From Bordetella parapertussis (GTDB lineage Bacteria > Pseudomonadota > Gammaproteobacteria > Burkholderiales > Burkholderiaceae_C): DNA of 14,643 nucleotides. The stretch covers positions 1 through 14,643 of the forward strand of contig CAMDSU010000026.1 of NCBI GenBank assembly GCA_945907335.1. Reading direction: 5' to 3'. The position numbers and the translations under genes were made by a program. Positions 6,386 to 13,927 of the stretch are shown one piece after another; the first letter of the stretch is position 1, and every line of letters starts with the position of its first letter. The notes under the pieces were generated by a model. The model worked only from the letters and a program-made list of their open reading frames with translations. It made no database searches and was not told the origin of the DNA.

Positions 6386-6415
6386 CTAGGGTTTCTATGG
6401 AGAGAAACCGGCTAG
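6386..6415. promoter_or_regulatory. Hyphenated palindrome, candidate operator
   Basis: GGTTTCT (6390-6396) and AGAAACC (6403-6409) are perfect inverted arms around ATGGAG, and a further CTAG flanks each side (6386-6389 and 6412-6415, the right one offset by two bases). It lies 51-80 bases upstream of the DctP start, inside the divergent control region. Size and position fit an operator for a dimeric regulator. It is not followed by a T-run, so it is unlikely to be a terminator. Confidence 0.45.
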
Positions 6416-6466
6416 GCAGGGCTGTATGTTCTCTGAAGGTATTTTTCATCACACGAAAGTTTCCAC

Positions 6467-7444
6467 ATGTATCTCGCTTCTTCGTTGCCTCGTCTATTCA
6501 TAGTGTGGTCCTTGTGCCTTTTGTCTGTTACTGCACACGCCCAACAAAAATTGAAATGGGCGCATGTGTATGAAGCCTCTGAGCCTTACCATACTGAATC
6601 GGTGTGGGCCGCCGAAGAAATCAAAAAACGCTCGAATGGAAAATTCAATATTCAGGTGTTTCCTGCGTCTAGTCTGGGCAAAGAGACCGATCTGAACCAA
6701 GGTTTGATGCTGGGGTCGGTGGACATCATGATCGGCGGGCCGTCATTTGCAGCTCGTACCTATCCGCGCTTTGGCATTGCGTATTACCCATTCATTTTTC
6801 GTGATGGCGACCATTTGCTGGCATACGCCAAAAGCAGTTTGTTCCAAGAGATGGTCAATGAGTTTCGCCAAAAAACTGGGATTCAAGTCACCGCCTATAC
6901 CTATTACGGCGCACGGCACACCACTGCCAACAAACCATTCAAGCAATGTGCGGATGTCAAAGGCTTGAAGATACGCGTGCCAGACGCACCCGCCTACACG
7001 GCCACATGGCAAGCCTGCGGCGCCAACCCCACACCTATTGCGTTTGCCGAGGTGTATTTGGCCTTACAAAACGGCACCGTTGACGCGCAGGAAAACCCAC
7101 TCACCACGATTGAAGCCAAAAAATTCTTTGAGGTGCAAAAGTCCATCATGTTGACGGGCCATATCGTTGATGGCTTGATCACCATGGTGGCACCTCACGT
7201 GTGGGGAGGCCTGTCGCCCGCTGAACAAAAAATGTTCGGTGAAGTTATGCAAGAGGCCGCTGCCCGCGCCTCGGTAAAAATCAAAAAACGTGAGTTAGAA
7301 CTGATTGATTTCTTCAAGAAAAAAGGCTTGGGCGTGGTGGAAGTCAACCGCAAAAGCTTTCAAGACGCGGTACTTAAAAATAAACCGGTGGAGAGTATGA
7401 ACTTGCTGCGTGCTGATTACGACCGAATCCAGGCGGTGAAATGA
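6467..7444 (+). CDS. dctP: TRAP transporter solute-binding protein DctP
   Basis: A 325-residue periplasmic binding protein with a signal peptide (hydrophobic core about residues 9-23, cleavage after AHA at 25). TRAP signatures are GLKIRVPDAPAY (167-178), with Arg170 as the family's carboxylate-binding arginine, and EVYLALQNGTVDAQENP (195-211). TYYGAR (146-150 region) completes the usual ligand cleft. It captures an organic acid in the periplasm and delivers it to DctQM, which imports it with sodium ions. The stop overlaps the DctQ start (ATGA), so the genes are translationally coupled. The Shine-Dalgarno (GAAAG) is weak. The ligand cannot be named; the neighbourhood suggests a hydroxylated or sugar-derived acid. 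Confidence 0.95.
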   Translation: MYLASSLPRLFIVWSLCLLSVTAHAQQKLKWAHVYEASEPYHTESVWAAEEIKKRSNGKFNIQVFPASSLGKETDLNQGLMLGSVDIMIGGPSFAARTYPRFGIAYYPFIFRDGDHLLAYAKSSLFQEMVNEFRQKTGIQVTAYTYYGARHTTANKPFKQCADVKGLKIRVPDAPAYTATWQACGANPTPIAFAEVYLALQNGTVDAQENPLTTIEAKKFFEVQKSIMLTGHIVDGLITMVAPHVWGGLSPAEQKMFGEVMQEAAARASVKIKKRELELIDFFKKKGLGVVEVNRKSFQDAVLKNKPVESMNLLRADYDRIQAVK

Positions 7445-7980
7445 GCCCGGATGCAGACAAACTGGCCAGTGCATTTGGCGAAGCCGATGAAGCGGTTGAT
7501 TTGAGCGACGTCATGCCAGAGGCTTGGTTGGCGCTGGCGTTTTTCTGGCTCTTGGGTTTGACCGTCTTGTACCAATTCATCACCCGTTATGTGTTCAACG
7601 ATTCAGCCGCATGGACCGAAGAAATTGCGCGTTACTTTTTGATCGCCACTGTGTTCTTGGGCGCGGTCATCGGCGTGGCAAAGAACAACCACATACAGGT
7701 GGATTTTTTCTACCGTTTCCTGCCAAAAAGCTTGGCCCGTGCGATGGCCTTATGCATAGACCTGTTGCGCATCGGTTTTCTTGGCTGCGCCAGTTGGTTG
7801 ACTTGGGAGTTGATGCAGAAAATGGGCAGCTACCAAATGACCATCGTCAATCTGCCCATGAACTTGGTGTACGGCGTGGTGTTGCTGGCATTTGTGTTGA
7901 TGACTTGGCGTGGCGTGTGGGTCATGCGCCAACATATTCGCCAAGGCTACAGCGTGCTTGAACAGCCAGAAAGCCTGTGA
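7441..7980 (+). CDS. dctQ: TRAP transporter small permease DctQ
   Basis: A 179-residue inner-membrane protein with four predicted membrane segments at about residues 27-50, 62-80, 99-121 and 138-160, and the DctQ signatures WTEEIARY (58-65) and HIQVD (84-88). This small subunit supports the large DctM permease and helps dock the binding protein. An acidic N-terminal extension of about 25 residues (ADKLASAFGEADEAVDLSD) precedes the first segment. The start ATG overlaps the DctP stop by four bases. DctM begins seven bases after its stop, so all three are one operon. Confidence 0.95.
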   Translation: MSPDADKLASAFGEADEAVDLSDVMPEAWLALAFFWLLGLTVLYQFITRYVFNDSAAWTEEIARYFLIATVFLGAVIGVAKNNHIQVDFFYRFLPKSLARAMALCIDLLRIGFLGCASWLTWELMQKMGSYQMTIVNLPMNLVYGVVLLAFVLMTWRGVWVMRQHIRQGYSVLEQPESL

Positions 7981-7987
7981 CGTTGCC

Positions 7988-9388
7988 ATGTTAAAAATTA
8001 TTTTTCTTTTCCTGCTCAGCGGTGGTCTGCCTGTTGCCATGGCCATGGCCGCTGCGTCGTTGATTTATTTGTGGATGAACCCCAGTTCACCACCTTTTGT
8101 GGTGATACACCGCATGGTGTCCGGCATCGACAGTTTTCCTTTGCTGGCCGTGCCATTTTTCATTCTTGCTGGCAACCTGATGAACACCGCTGGCATCACG
8201 CACCGCATCTACAGCTATGCCTTGTCCTTGGTCGGCTGGCTCAAGGGCGGCTTAGGACATGTGAATGTGGTGGGCTCGGTGGTGTTTGCCGGCATGAGTG
8301 GCACGGCGGTGGCCGACGCCGCGGGCTTGGGCACCATTGAGGTCAAAGCCATGACCGACCATGGCTACGACGCAGAATTTGCCGTGGGCGTGACGGCGGC
8401 ATCGGCCACCTTGGGACCGATCATTCCGCCGAGCTTGCCATTTGTCATCTACGGCATGATGGCCAATGTGTCGGTGGGTTCATTGTTTTTGGCGGGTATC
8501 TTGCCCGGCGGCATCATGGCGTTATTGATGATGCTGACCGTAGCCTACTTTGCCCACAAGAACGGCTGGGGTGGCGATGTGGCGTTTAACTGGGGCAAGC
8601 TGTCCAAAGCCTTGATGGAAACAATGGTAGTCATTGCCTGGCCACTGGCCATTTGGTGGTTGGTCACCGAGTGGCATGCCCCGCCTCAAATCACCGTCAT
8701 GCTGGGGCTGCTGGTTTTGTTTGCAGCGGACAAGCTGTTTCAATTCCAAGCCGTGCTGCCCATCATGACGCCGGTGTTATTGATCGGCGGCATGACCACT
8801 GGCGTGTTCACGCCCACTGAAGGGGCGATCGCGGCTTGCGTGTGGGCCCTGGTTCTGGGCCTGCTTTGGTATCGCACACTCAACTTCAAACTGTTTGTGA
8901 AAATTTGTCTGGACACGGTCGAGACCACTGCGACGGTGTTGTTCATCGTGGCGGCAGCCAGCATATTTGGCTGGATGCTGACCGCCACCGGCGTGACCGC
9001 CGCCATCAGCCAATGGGTGCTGGGCGTGACCGATCAACCTTGGCAGTTTTTGTTGCTGGCCAATTTGTTGATGCTGTTTGTGGGCTGTTTTTTAGAGCCG
9101 ACTGCGGCCATCACCATTCTGGTACCGATCTTGTTGCCCATCTGTTTGCAATTGGGCATTGACCCGGTGCATTTCGGTTTGGTGATGGTGCTCAACCTGA
9201 TGATCGGCTTGTTACACCCGCCCATGGGCATGGTGTTGTTTGTGTTGGCTCGCGTGGCAAAGCTGAGCGTGGAGCGAACCACCATGGCCATTCTTCCGTG
9301 GTTGGTACCGTTGCTGGGCAGCTTGCTGCTGATCACTTACGTACCCGCTATTTCTCTTTGGTTACCCCGTTTGATGGCGACAGCCTGA
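7988..9388 (+). CDS. dctM: TRAP transporter large permease DctM
   Basis: A 466-residue, highly hydrophobic inner-membrane protein of the DctM family. Signatures in order are FAGMSGTAVADAAGLGTIE, the PPSLPFVIYGMMANVSVGSLFLAG segment, TTGVFTPTEGAIAA, and HPPMGMVLFV near the C-terminus. It forms the sodium-coupled elevator-type translocation unit with DctQ and takes substrate from DctP. I chose ATG 7988, seven bases after the DctQ stop, because MLKIIFLFLLSGGLPVAMAMA is the family's usual beginning. The frame is open from 7910, but those codons overlap DctQ and encode no family sequence. The Shine-Dalgarno is poor, which fits coupling to DctQ translation. Confidence 0.95.
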   Translation: MLKIIFLFLLSGGLPVAMAMAAASLIYLWMNPSSPPFVVIHRMVSGIDSFPLLAVPFFILAGNLMNTAGITHRIYSYALSLVGWLKGGLGHVNVVGSVVFAGMSGTAVADAAGLGTIEVKAMTDHGYDAEFAVGVTAASATLGPIIPPSLPFVIYGMMANVSVGSLFLAGILPGGIMALLMMLTVAYFAHKNGWGGDVAFNWGKLSKALMETMVVIAWPLAIWWLVTEWHAPPQITVMLGLLVLFAADKLFQFQAVLPIMTPVLLIGGMTTGVFTPTEGAIAACVWALVLGLLWYRTLNFKLFVKICLDTVETTATVLFIVAAASIFGWMLTATGVTAAISQWVLGVTDQPWQFLLLANLLMLFVGCFLEPTAAITILVPILLPICLQLGIDPVHFGLVMVLNLMIGLLHPPMGMVLFVLARVAKLSVERTTMAILPWLVPLLGSLLLITYVPAISLWLPRLMATA

Positions 9389-9407
9389 GATTGCACCATC
9401 CACTTCC

Positions 9408-10934
9408 ATGAACCAACATATCCGACTTCACCCCAATGACGATGTTGTCATCGCCCGCCAACAATTGATGAGCGGCGCCACCGTTGAAAACATCGCGGTA
9501 CGCGGCCTGATTCCACCGGGGCACAAAATCGCCACCCGAGCGATTGCCTCGGGCGAACCGGTGCGCCGCTATAACCAAATCATTGGCTTTGCCAGCCAAG
9601 CGATTGCAGCGGGAGAACATATCCATGTGCACAACTTGAATCTGGGCGACAACAAAGGCGACTTCGCCCGCGACTATGCGTTTTGCGCCGATGTCAAACC
9701 TGCTGCGCCGCTGTTGCATGCGGAATTCATGGGCCATGTGCGGGCCGATGGGCGGGTCGCCACGCGCAACTACATCGGCATCCTTTCCAGCGTGAATTGT
9801 TCGGCCACCGTCGCGCGGGCCATTGCCGACCATTTTTCGCGCACCACCAACCCGTCTGCCTTGGCTGCATTTCCGAATGTGGACGGCGTGGTGGCACTCA
9901 CCCACGGCAGCGGTTGCGGCATGGACACCGAGGGGTTGGGCATGCAAGTGCTGGAGCGCACCATGGCTGGCTACGCCACCCATCCCAACTTTGGCGCCGT
10001 GCTGGCCATTGGCCTGGGTTGCGAAGCCAACCAATTGAAATCCTGGCTGTCGCACAGCGGGCTGAACGAGGGCAAAACGCTGCAAACCTTCAACATCCAA
10101 GACAGCGGCGGCACCGCCAAAACCGTGGCCAAAGGCATCGCCCTAGTGAAAGCCATGTTGCCCGACATCAACCTGTCGAAACGCCAGGCTTGCAGCGCGG
10201 CACACCTGACCGTGGGTTTGCAATGCGGCGGCTCAGATGGCTATTCAGGCATCAGTGCCAACCCCGCGCTAGGTGCAGCCGTCGACCTGCTGGTCGCTCA
10301 CGGCGGCACCGCGATATTGAGCGAAACACCGGAGATTTACGGCGCAGAACATTTACTGACCAGGCGTGCGGTCAGCCGTGCCGTCGGCGAAAAGCTGGTG
10401 CAACGCATTCGCTGGTGGGAGCATTACACCGCCATGCATTCAGGCGAGATGAACAACAACCCGTCGCCCGGCAACAAAGCCGGAGGCCTGACCACGATTC
10501 TTGAAAAATCACTGGGTGCAGTTGCCAAAGGCGGCACCACGAATTTACAAGCGGTTTACGAATACGCAGAAAAAGTCGATGTGCACGGGTTTGTGTACAT
10601 GGACACGCCGGGTTACGACCCCGTCAGCGCCACCGGTCAAGTGGCAGGCGGCGCCAACCTGATTTGTTTCACCACCGGTCGGGGCTCTGCCTATGGTTGT
10701 GCGCCCTCGCCTTCCTTGAAACTGGCGACCAACTCCGCTTTGTGGGAAAAACAGTCTGACGACATCGATATCAATTGCGGCGTGATTGTCGACGGCAACA
10801 CCAGCGTTCAAGCCATGGGGCAAGTGATCTTCGAACGAATACTGTCATGCGCCTCGGGAGAATCCAGCAAGAGCGAGTTGCACGGCTACGGTCAAAATGA
10901 ATTCGTGCCTTGGCAACTGGGCGCGGTGATGTAA
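9408..10934 (+). CDS. UxaA/GarD-family dehydratase (altronate/galactarate type)
   Basis: A 508-residue cytoplasmic enzyme with the two-domain architecture of UxaA and GarD: an N-terminal SAF domain (about residues 1-75, GHKIA and GEHIHVHN) and a catalytic domain (about 105-508). Conserved blocks are RADGRVATRNYIGILSSVNC (112-131), LTHGSGCG (164-171), GLGCEANQ (202-209), QCGGSDGYSGISANPALG (272-289), NPSPGNKAGGL (351-361) and FTTGRGSAYG (421-430). Family members eliminate water from altronate, galactarate or D-glucarate to give 2-keto-3-deoxy acids. By eye the catalytic part resembles E. coli GarD more than UxaA, for example in the LLTRRAVSRAVGEKL stretch. Sulfolactate sulfo-lyase (SuyAB) belongs to the same superfamily, so specificity is open. 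It follows DctM by 19 bases and closes the operon before the terminator. Confidence 0.9.
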   Translation: MNQHIRLHPNDDVVIARQQLMSGATVENIAVRGLIPPGHKIATRAIASGEPVRRYNQIIGFASQAIAAGEHIHVHNLNLGDNKGDFARDYAFCADVKPAAPLLHAEFMGHVRADGRVATRNYIGILSSVNCSATVARAIADHFSRTTNPSALAAFPNVDGVVALTHGSGCGMDTEGLGMQVLERTMAGYATHPNFGAVLAIGLGCEANQLKSWLSHSGLNEGKTLQTFNIQDSGGTAKTVAKGIALVKAMLPDINLSKRQACSAAHLTVGLQCGGSDGYSGISANPALGAAVDLLVAHGGTAILSETPEIYGAEHLLTRRAVSRAVGEKLVQRIRWWEHYTAMHSGEMNNNPSPGNKAGGLTTILEKSLGAVAKGGTTNLQAVYEYAEKVDVHGFVYMDTPGYDPVSATGQVAGGANLICFTTGRGSAYGCAPSPSLKLATNSALWEKQSDDIDINCGVIVDGNTSVQAMGQVIFERILSCASGESSKSELHGYGQNEFVPWQLGAVM

Positions 10935-10937
10935 GCG

Positions 10938-10986
10938 AAAGCACAAAAAAAAACACGCGGGGTGTTTAAGCCGACGTGCTTTTTTT
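10938..10986. terminator. Bidirectional intrinsic terminator
   Basis: AAAGCAC (10938-10944) pairs with GTGCTTT (10976-10982), followed by a T-run to 10986, which terminates the plus-strand operon four bases after the dehydratase stop. Nested inside, AAACAC (10951-10956) pairs with GTGTTT (10962-10967) around GCGGG; read on the minus strand this inner hairpin is followed by a run of nine Ts and can terminate the convergent di-heme oxidoreductase transcript. Confidence 0.75.
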
Positions 10987-10992
10987 AATTGG

Positions 10993-11015
10993 TAATTGGG
11001 GTCAGGTTCCAATTA
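10993..11015. repeat. Short REP-like palindrome with GGGGTCAG core
   Basis: TAATTGG (10993-10999) and CCAATTA (11009-11015) are perfect inverted arms around GGTCAGGTT, giving the string GGGGTCAGG inside a hairpin. Similar GGGGTCAG-centred repeats occur in many proteobacterial intergenic regions, in my recollection often next to REP-associated IS200-type transposases. It sits in the convergent gap after the terminator. No transposase is present here. Confidence 0.4.
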
Positions 11016-11034
11016 ATTCAAATTGATTCCCTGC

Positions 11035-12444
11035 TTAGATAGAAGACAAAAAGAAAATCAACTCATCCCGCTGCTGCTTGGTGAAGTTCACGAACTTGTC
11101 GCGCGCTGACTTGGCTTCGCCACCGTGCCACACAATTGCTTCCAGCAAATTGCGGGCACGCCCATCGTGCAAAAACGAATTGCTGGCGTTGACTTGCATA
11201 GACAGGCCCACACCCCACAGTGGCGGCGTGCGCCAGTCCGAACCGCTGGCTTTGAAGTCCGGGCGGCCATCGGCCAAGTCAGGGCCCATGTCGTGCAACA
11301 GCAAATCTGTGTAGGGGCGAATCAACTTGTTGGCAATTTGCGGCACCGCCGGGTATTTGCCGGTGCGCATTTCGGGCACATGGCAGCCTGAGCATCCTGC
11401 TGACTCGAACAGCTTTTCACCTGTCTTGAACTCAGGCTTGTCGCGGTTGCGCTGCGCGGGCACATCCAGCGACTGCGACCAAAAGGTCAAAGACTCCCAC
11501 AAGTCGGGGCGCAACTCGGGCTTATCGCCTTTGAGCGCGGCCAAGCATTCTTTTTGCACAGGCGTGCAGCTTTGTTCTGGATAGACCGCCGATGTCACGC
11601 CAACGTCAGCTAAAAAAGCGGCGGCGATTTGCTGCTTGATACTGGGCTGGTTGGCTTTCCAGCCAAAACGTCCGAGCACGGTTTTTTTGTTGATGTCGTC
11701 GCGCACATAGTTGGGGCGACCGTTGAGGCCCATGGCCTTTTGCTTTTCGGCCAGCTTCAAGATGTCTTTTTCGCTGACCGCTTCCAAATAGCCCATGCCC
11801 AAGATGGCCTGGGTATTTCTGACCGACATCATGATGCCATCAGCAAATGGTCCGAAATTCATGTTCTCGATGCGCACACTGGGGCGGCGCAAGTCCAGCT
11901 GCTCGCCGTCAGGGAAGGTGAACGAGCTGGTGACCCAATCGATGAACACCTCGGCCTCGCCAGCGCGAGCCTCGGGGTCCTTGCGGGTGATCATGTCAAA
12001 CGACTGGATGTCGTTGCCGTAATGGGGGTCGGGCTTGGGCTCGCCGTGCGGACCCTGGCCAGGAATGGACAAGCGCACCAGTTGTTGAAAGACGCGCAAG
12101 CCGCTGGTGTCTAGCGCCCTGCCCCGACCTGCATTCAAATGGCAACCCGCGCAATTGGTGGCCATGAACATAGGCCCCAAGCCCCATTCGCCGCCTGCAG
12201 GGCCGGTTTGCGACAAGTCCCAGACCAAGGGGATCACCGGGTTATTAACAGCGATCCAAAAATTGGTGAAAACCTTTTCGCCTTTGTTGAACCTGAGTTT
12301 GTCCTTGGCTGACAAACCGGGAACAGCTTGTTTGTAGACTTCCTGCGGCAGCACATCGGACTTGGCCAACGCATCTTTGGTGATGGCGGTTAAAGGCGAA
12401 CCGGCAATCGCCACAGACAACAAACACAAAAACAACTTTTTCAC
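11035..12444 (-). CDS. Di-heme cytochrome c oxidoreductase, DUF1111 (DHOR) family
   Basis: A 469-residue exported protein with a signal peptide (MKKLFLCLLSVAIAGSPLTA..., cleavage around residue 20-28) and two c-type heme sites, CAGCH at residues 98-102 and CSGCH at 351-355. The GEWGLGPMFMATNCAGCH opening, the LLHDMGPDLADG segment (382-393) and LHDGRARNLLEAIVWHGGEA (425-444) are DHOR hallmarks. The family is related to di-heme peroxidases and MauG, is often mislabelled thiol oxidoreductase, and in several genomes sits beside imelysin-type iron-uptake proteins; none is here. It should transfer electrons in the periplasm; substrate unknown. It begins with GTG at 12444, supported by GAGGAG five bases upstream and by the signal peptide. 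It is convergent with the dehydratase operon and divergent from the serine hydrolase. Confidence 0.93.
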   Translation of the reverse strand: MKKLFLCLLSVAIAGSPLTAITKDALAKSDVLPQEVYKQAVPGLSAKDKLRFNKGEKVFTNFWIAVNNPVIPLVWDLSQTGPAGGEWGLGPMFMATNCAGCHLNAGRGRALDTSGLRVFQQLVRLSIPGQGPHGEPKPDPHYGNDIQSFDMITRKDPEARAGEAEVFIDWVTSSFTFPDGEQLDLRRPSVRIENMNFGPFADGIMMSVRNTQAILGMGYLEAVSEKDILKLAEKQKAMGLNGRPNYVRDDINKKTVLGRFGWKANQPSIKQQIAAAFLADVGVTSAVYPEQSCTPVQKECLAALKGDKPELRPDLWESLTFWSQSLDVPAQRNRDKPEFKTGEKLFESAGCSGCHVPEMRTGKYPAVPQIANKLIRPYTDLLLHDMGPDLADGRPDFKASGSDWRTPPLWGVGLSMQVNASNSFLHDGRARNLLEAIVWHGGEAKSARDKFVNFTKQQRDELIFFLSSI

Positions 12445-12449
12445 AATGA

Positions 12450-12455
12450 CTCCTC
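12450..12455 (-). promoter_or_regulatory. Shine-Dalgarno supporting a GTG start
   Basis: GAGGAG on the minus strand lies five bases before GTG 12444 of the di-heme oxidoreductase. No ATG in frame is near, so this site decides the start. Confidence 0.8.
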
Positions 12456-12616
12456 AGACATGTCCTTGATATCAGGCATGTGGGTCATGATAAGACAGTC
12501 AGTTGGCACAGGTGAGGTGGGTCAATGGCCAAGGGGTTTTAGGTGTTTTTCTCTGAGACTAGCTAATGCTGCCGCCAAGCAAATATCAACGTTCCCATTT
12601 AGATAAGATGCCCCGC
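12456..12616. promoter_or_regulatory. Divergent intergenic region, oxidoreductase / serine hydrolase
   Basis: A gene-free stretch holding the palindrome at 12458-12481 and a direct repeat GTGGGTCA (12480-12487 and 12517-12524, 37 bases apart). No convincing sigma-70 promoter can be picked for either direction. The frame of the serine hydrolase is open back to 12566 but is unlikely to be translated there. Confidence 0.45.
12458..12481. promoter_or_regulatory. Palindrome centred on TGATATCA in the oxidoreductase leader
   Basis: ACATG (12458-12462) and CATGT (12477-12481) are inverted, with CC and GG inside them and the perfect 8-base palindrome TGATATCA (12467-12474) at the centre; one extra base breaks the left arm. 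It ends 14 bases before the GTG start, just upstream of the Shine-Dalgarno. Candidate operator; no regulator is encoded nearby. Confidence 0.35.
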
Positions 12617-12622
12617 AAGGAG
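12617..12622 (+). promoter_or_regulatory. Shine-Dalgarno deciding the serine hydrolase start
   Basis: AAGGAG six bases before ATG 12629, the best ribosome-binding site among four in-frame ATGs (12566, 12608, 12629, 12635). Confidence 0.8.
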
Positions 12623-12628
12623 TCGTCT

Positions 12629-13816
12629 ATGAATATGGAGCTTGGCCAATCGCAGAATTCCGGGTACTTTTCCGATCGCATGCTCCCCCTGACCTGCGCC
12701 ATCGACACGCACAAATTGCAGCCCTTGTTTGACTTGATTCAAACGCATATCGATCAACACAAATACCCGGGCTGCCAAATCGCAATGGCGCTTGAAGGCC
12801 AAGTGTTGGTCAACCGCAGTGTGGGTTTAGCCCGCATAGGCCACGGGCATGAAGCGGACACACAGGTCTTGCCAGCCGACAACGATCAACTCTGGTTGCT
12901 TTACTCGAACACCAAGGTGCTGGTGTCCACGGCGTTGTGGAAGTTGTTCGAGGACGGCAAATTACGGTTTACCGATCGCGTGGCAGACCATCTGCCCGGC
13001 TTTGCGGCAAATGGCAAACAAGACATCACCTTGCTGCAACTCATCACGCACCAAGCCGGTTTTCCAGACGCTGAAGTCCCTGCCAGCGCTTGGCACGACC
13101 ACGCACAGGTGTTGCAAGCGGTGTGTGGTTTTTCTTTGCAGTGGCCGCCTGGATCTCGGGTGCACTACCACGGGCTGAGTGCGCACTGGGTGCTGGCCAT
13201 GGTGATCGAGGCCATCACCGGCCAAGATTTTCGCGAGGCCATCACGCAGCTGGTGCTGCAGCCATTGGGTTTGCACAACGACTTGTTCATGGGCTTGCCG
13301 GCCACGCAGCAACACCGTTTGGCCTTTTTATATGAGCCCGACGCTTCGCAAGTTTCAGGGCAACGCTTGCGCGATGAAAGCACAAACACCAACTGGCAAA
13401 CCGCTGGTGTGCCCGGTGGCGGTGCCTATGGCACGGCGCGAGGCATGGCTTTGCTCTACCAAATGATGTTGGCCGGTGGACAGCTCAACGGCGTGCAACT
13501 CTTGTCGCCTGCCACGCTGGCCTATGCGATTCAAAACCACACCGCTGAGCGCATCGATGAATTCATGGGCATGGCGATGCACCGCGGCCTGGGCCCGCAT
13601 TTGCGCGGCACGACAGCCAGCATTCGCGGTTTGGGCAGCGATGCGCCGCCCAACGCATTTGGTCACGGCGGTGTGGGCACGTCCTACTGCTGGGCAGACC
13701 CCAACAGCGGTGTGTCGTTTGCCTACCTGACCAACTCGCGCGTGCCTGAGCCTTGGCATTCGCAACGGCTCAACGAAGTCAGCAATGCGGTCTATACCGC
13801 CATTCATAAGTTGTAA
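12629..13816 (+). CDS. Serine hydrolase, class C beta-lactamase/EstB-like
   Basis: A 395-residue member of the beta-lactamase-related (PF00144-type) family. The nucleophile motif is SNTK at residues 93-96 (Ser93, Lys96), the second-motif Tyr is Tyr180 in VHYHG, and the third motif is HGG at 346-348 in place of KTG. The HxG form and the HGGVGTSYCWADP ending are typical of EstB-like esterases and transesterases rather than true AmpC beta-lactamases. No signal peptide is present from ATG 12629, so it should be cytoplasmic, another argument against antibiotic resistance. It probably cleaves an ester or amide; substrate unknown. Start chosen by AAGGAG six bases upstream. It is divergent from the di-heme oxidoreductase and followed by the TpsB-like gene on the same strand after 111 bases. 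Confidence 0.92.
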   Translation: MNMELGQSQNSGYFSDRMLPLTCAIDTHKLQPLFDLIQTHIDQHKYPGCQIAMALEGQVLVNRSVGLARIGHGHEADTQVLPADNDQLWLLYSNTKVLVSTALWKLFEDGKLRFTDRVADHLPGFAANGKQDITLLQLITHQAGFPDAEVPASAWHDHAQVLQAVCGFSLQWPPGSRVHYHGLSAHWVLAMVIEAITGQDFREAITQLVLQPLGLHNDLFMGLPATQQHRLAFLYEPDASQVSGQRLRDESTNTNWQTAGVPGGGAYGTARGMALLYQMMLAGGQLNGVQLLSPATLAYAIQNHTAERIDEFMGMAMHRGLGPHLRGTTASIRGLGSDAPPNAFGHGGVGTSYCWADPNSGVSFAYLTNSRVPEPWHSQRLNEVSNAVYTAIHKL

Positions 13817-13888
13817 TTCCGCCTTGCCTCTGCGGGCAATATTTCGCTGTTGCGGTTGATTTCCCACCCGACGTGCCGATTACATGCA

Positions 13889-13922
13889 CAGATGCCATGA
13901 ATACCTGTTGGTCATGCATCTG
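13889..13922 (+). promoter_or_regulatory. Hairpin in the 5' leader of the TpsB-like gene
   Basis: CAGATGC plus ATGA (13889-13900, one bulged C at 13896) pairs with TCATGCATCTG (13912-13922) around an 11-base loop. It ends five bases before ATG 13928, exactly where a Shine-Dalgarno would be expected and none is seen. No T-run follows, so it is not a terminator. It may limit or control translation of the gene. Confidence 0.4.
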
Positions 13923-13927
13923 AATGT

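Larger units (their letters stand above)
6261..6466. promoter_or_regulatory. Divergent control region between the two catabolic operons
   Basis: A 206-base gene-free stretch from which the NTF2-hydratase-dehydrogenase operon runs left and the TRAP-dehydratase operon runs right. Toward the left, TATGAT (minus strand, 6286-6291) is a 5-of-6 match to a -10 box, 25 bases before ATG 6260, but no fair -35 accompanies it, which would fit activator dependence. Toward the right I see no convincing sigma-70 promoter. The region contains a 7-base inverted pair, TGGACCG (6297-6303) and CGGTCCA (6350-6356), and a hyphenated palindrome at 6386-6415. No regulator gene is in the window. Confidence 0.6.

Noticed and set aside
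9348-10100. Long open frame on the minus strand (250 codons) opposite the dehydratase gene.
   Set aside because: It lies entirely opposite strongly conserved UxaA/GarD coding sequence and its translation (His- and Ala-rich) resembles no family; it is a shadow of codon bias.
9683-10504. Second long plus-strand frame (273 codons) inside the dehydratase gene.
   Set aside because: Arg/Cys/His-rich translation with no recognisable domain, overlapping the conserved frame.
9408-10934. Calling the UxaA-family enzyme a sulfolactate sulfo-lyase (SuyAB fusion).
   Set aside because: The superfamily and the YihU-like neighbour make it thinkable, but visible blocks are closer to GarD and no diagnostic sulfonate-lyase residue can be named from sequence alone.
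12480-12524. Direct repeat GTGGGTCA, two copies 37 bases apart.
   Set aside because: Short, not aligned with a promoter, spacing not a whole number of helical turns; noted only within the intergenic entry.
12629-13816. Beta-lactamase resistance gene.
   Set aside because: No signal peptide and HGG in place of KTG; both point to an EstB-like cytoplasmic hydrolase.
13817-13850. Possible terminator after the serine hydrolase (TTGCC / GGCAA stem).
   Set aside because: Only five base pairs and no proper T-run follows.
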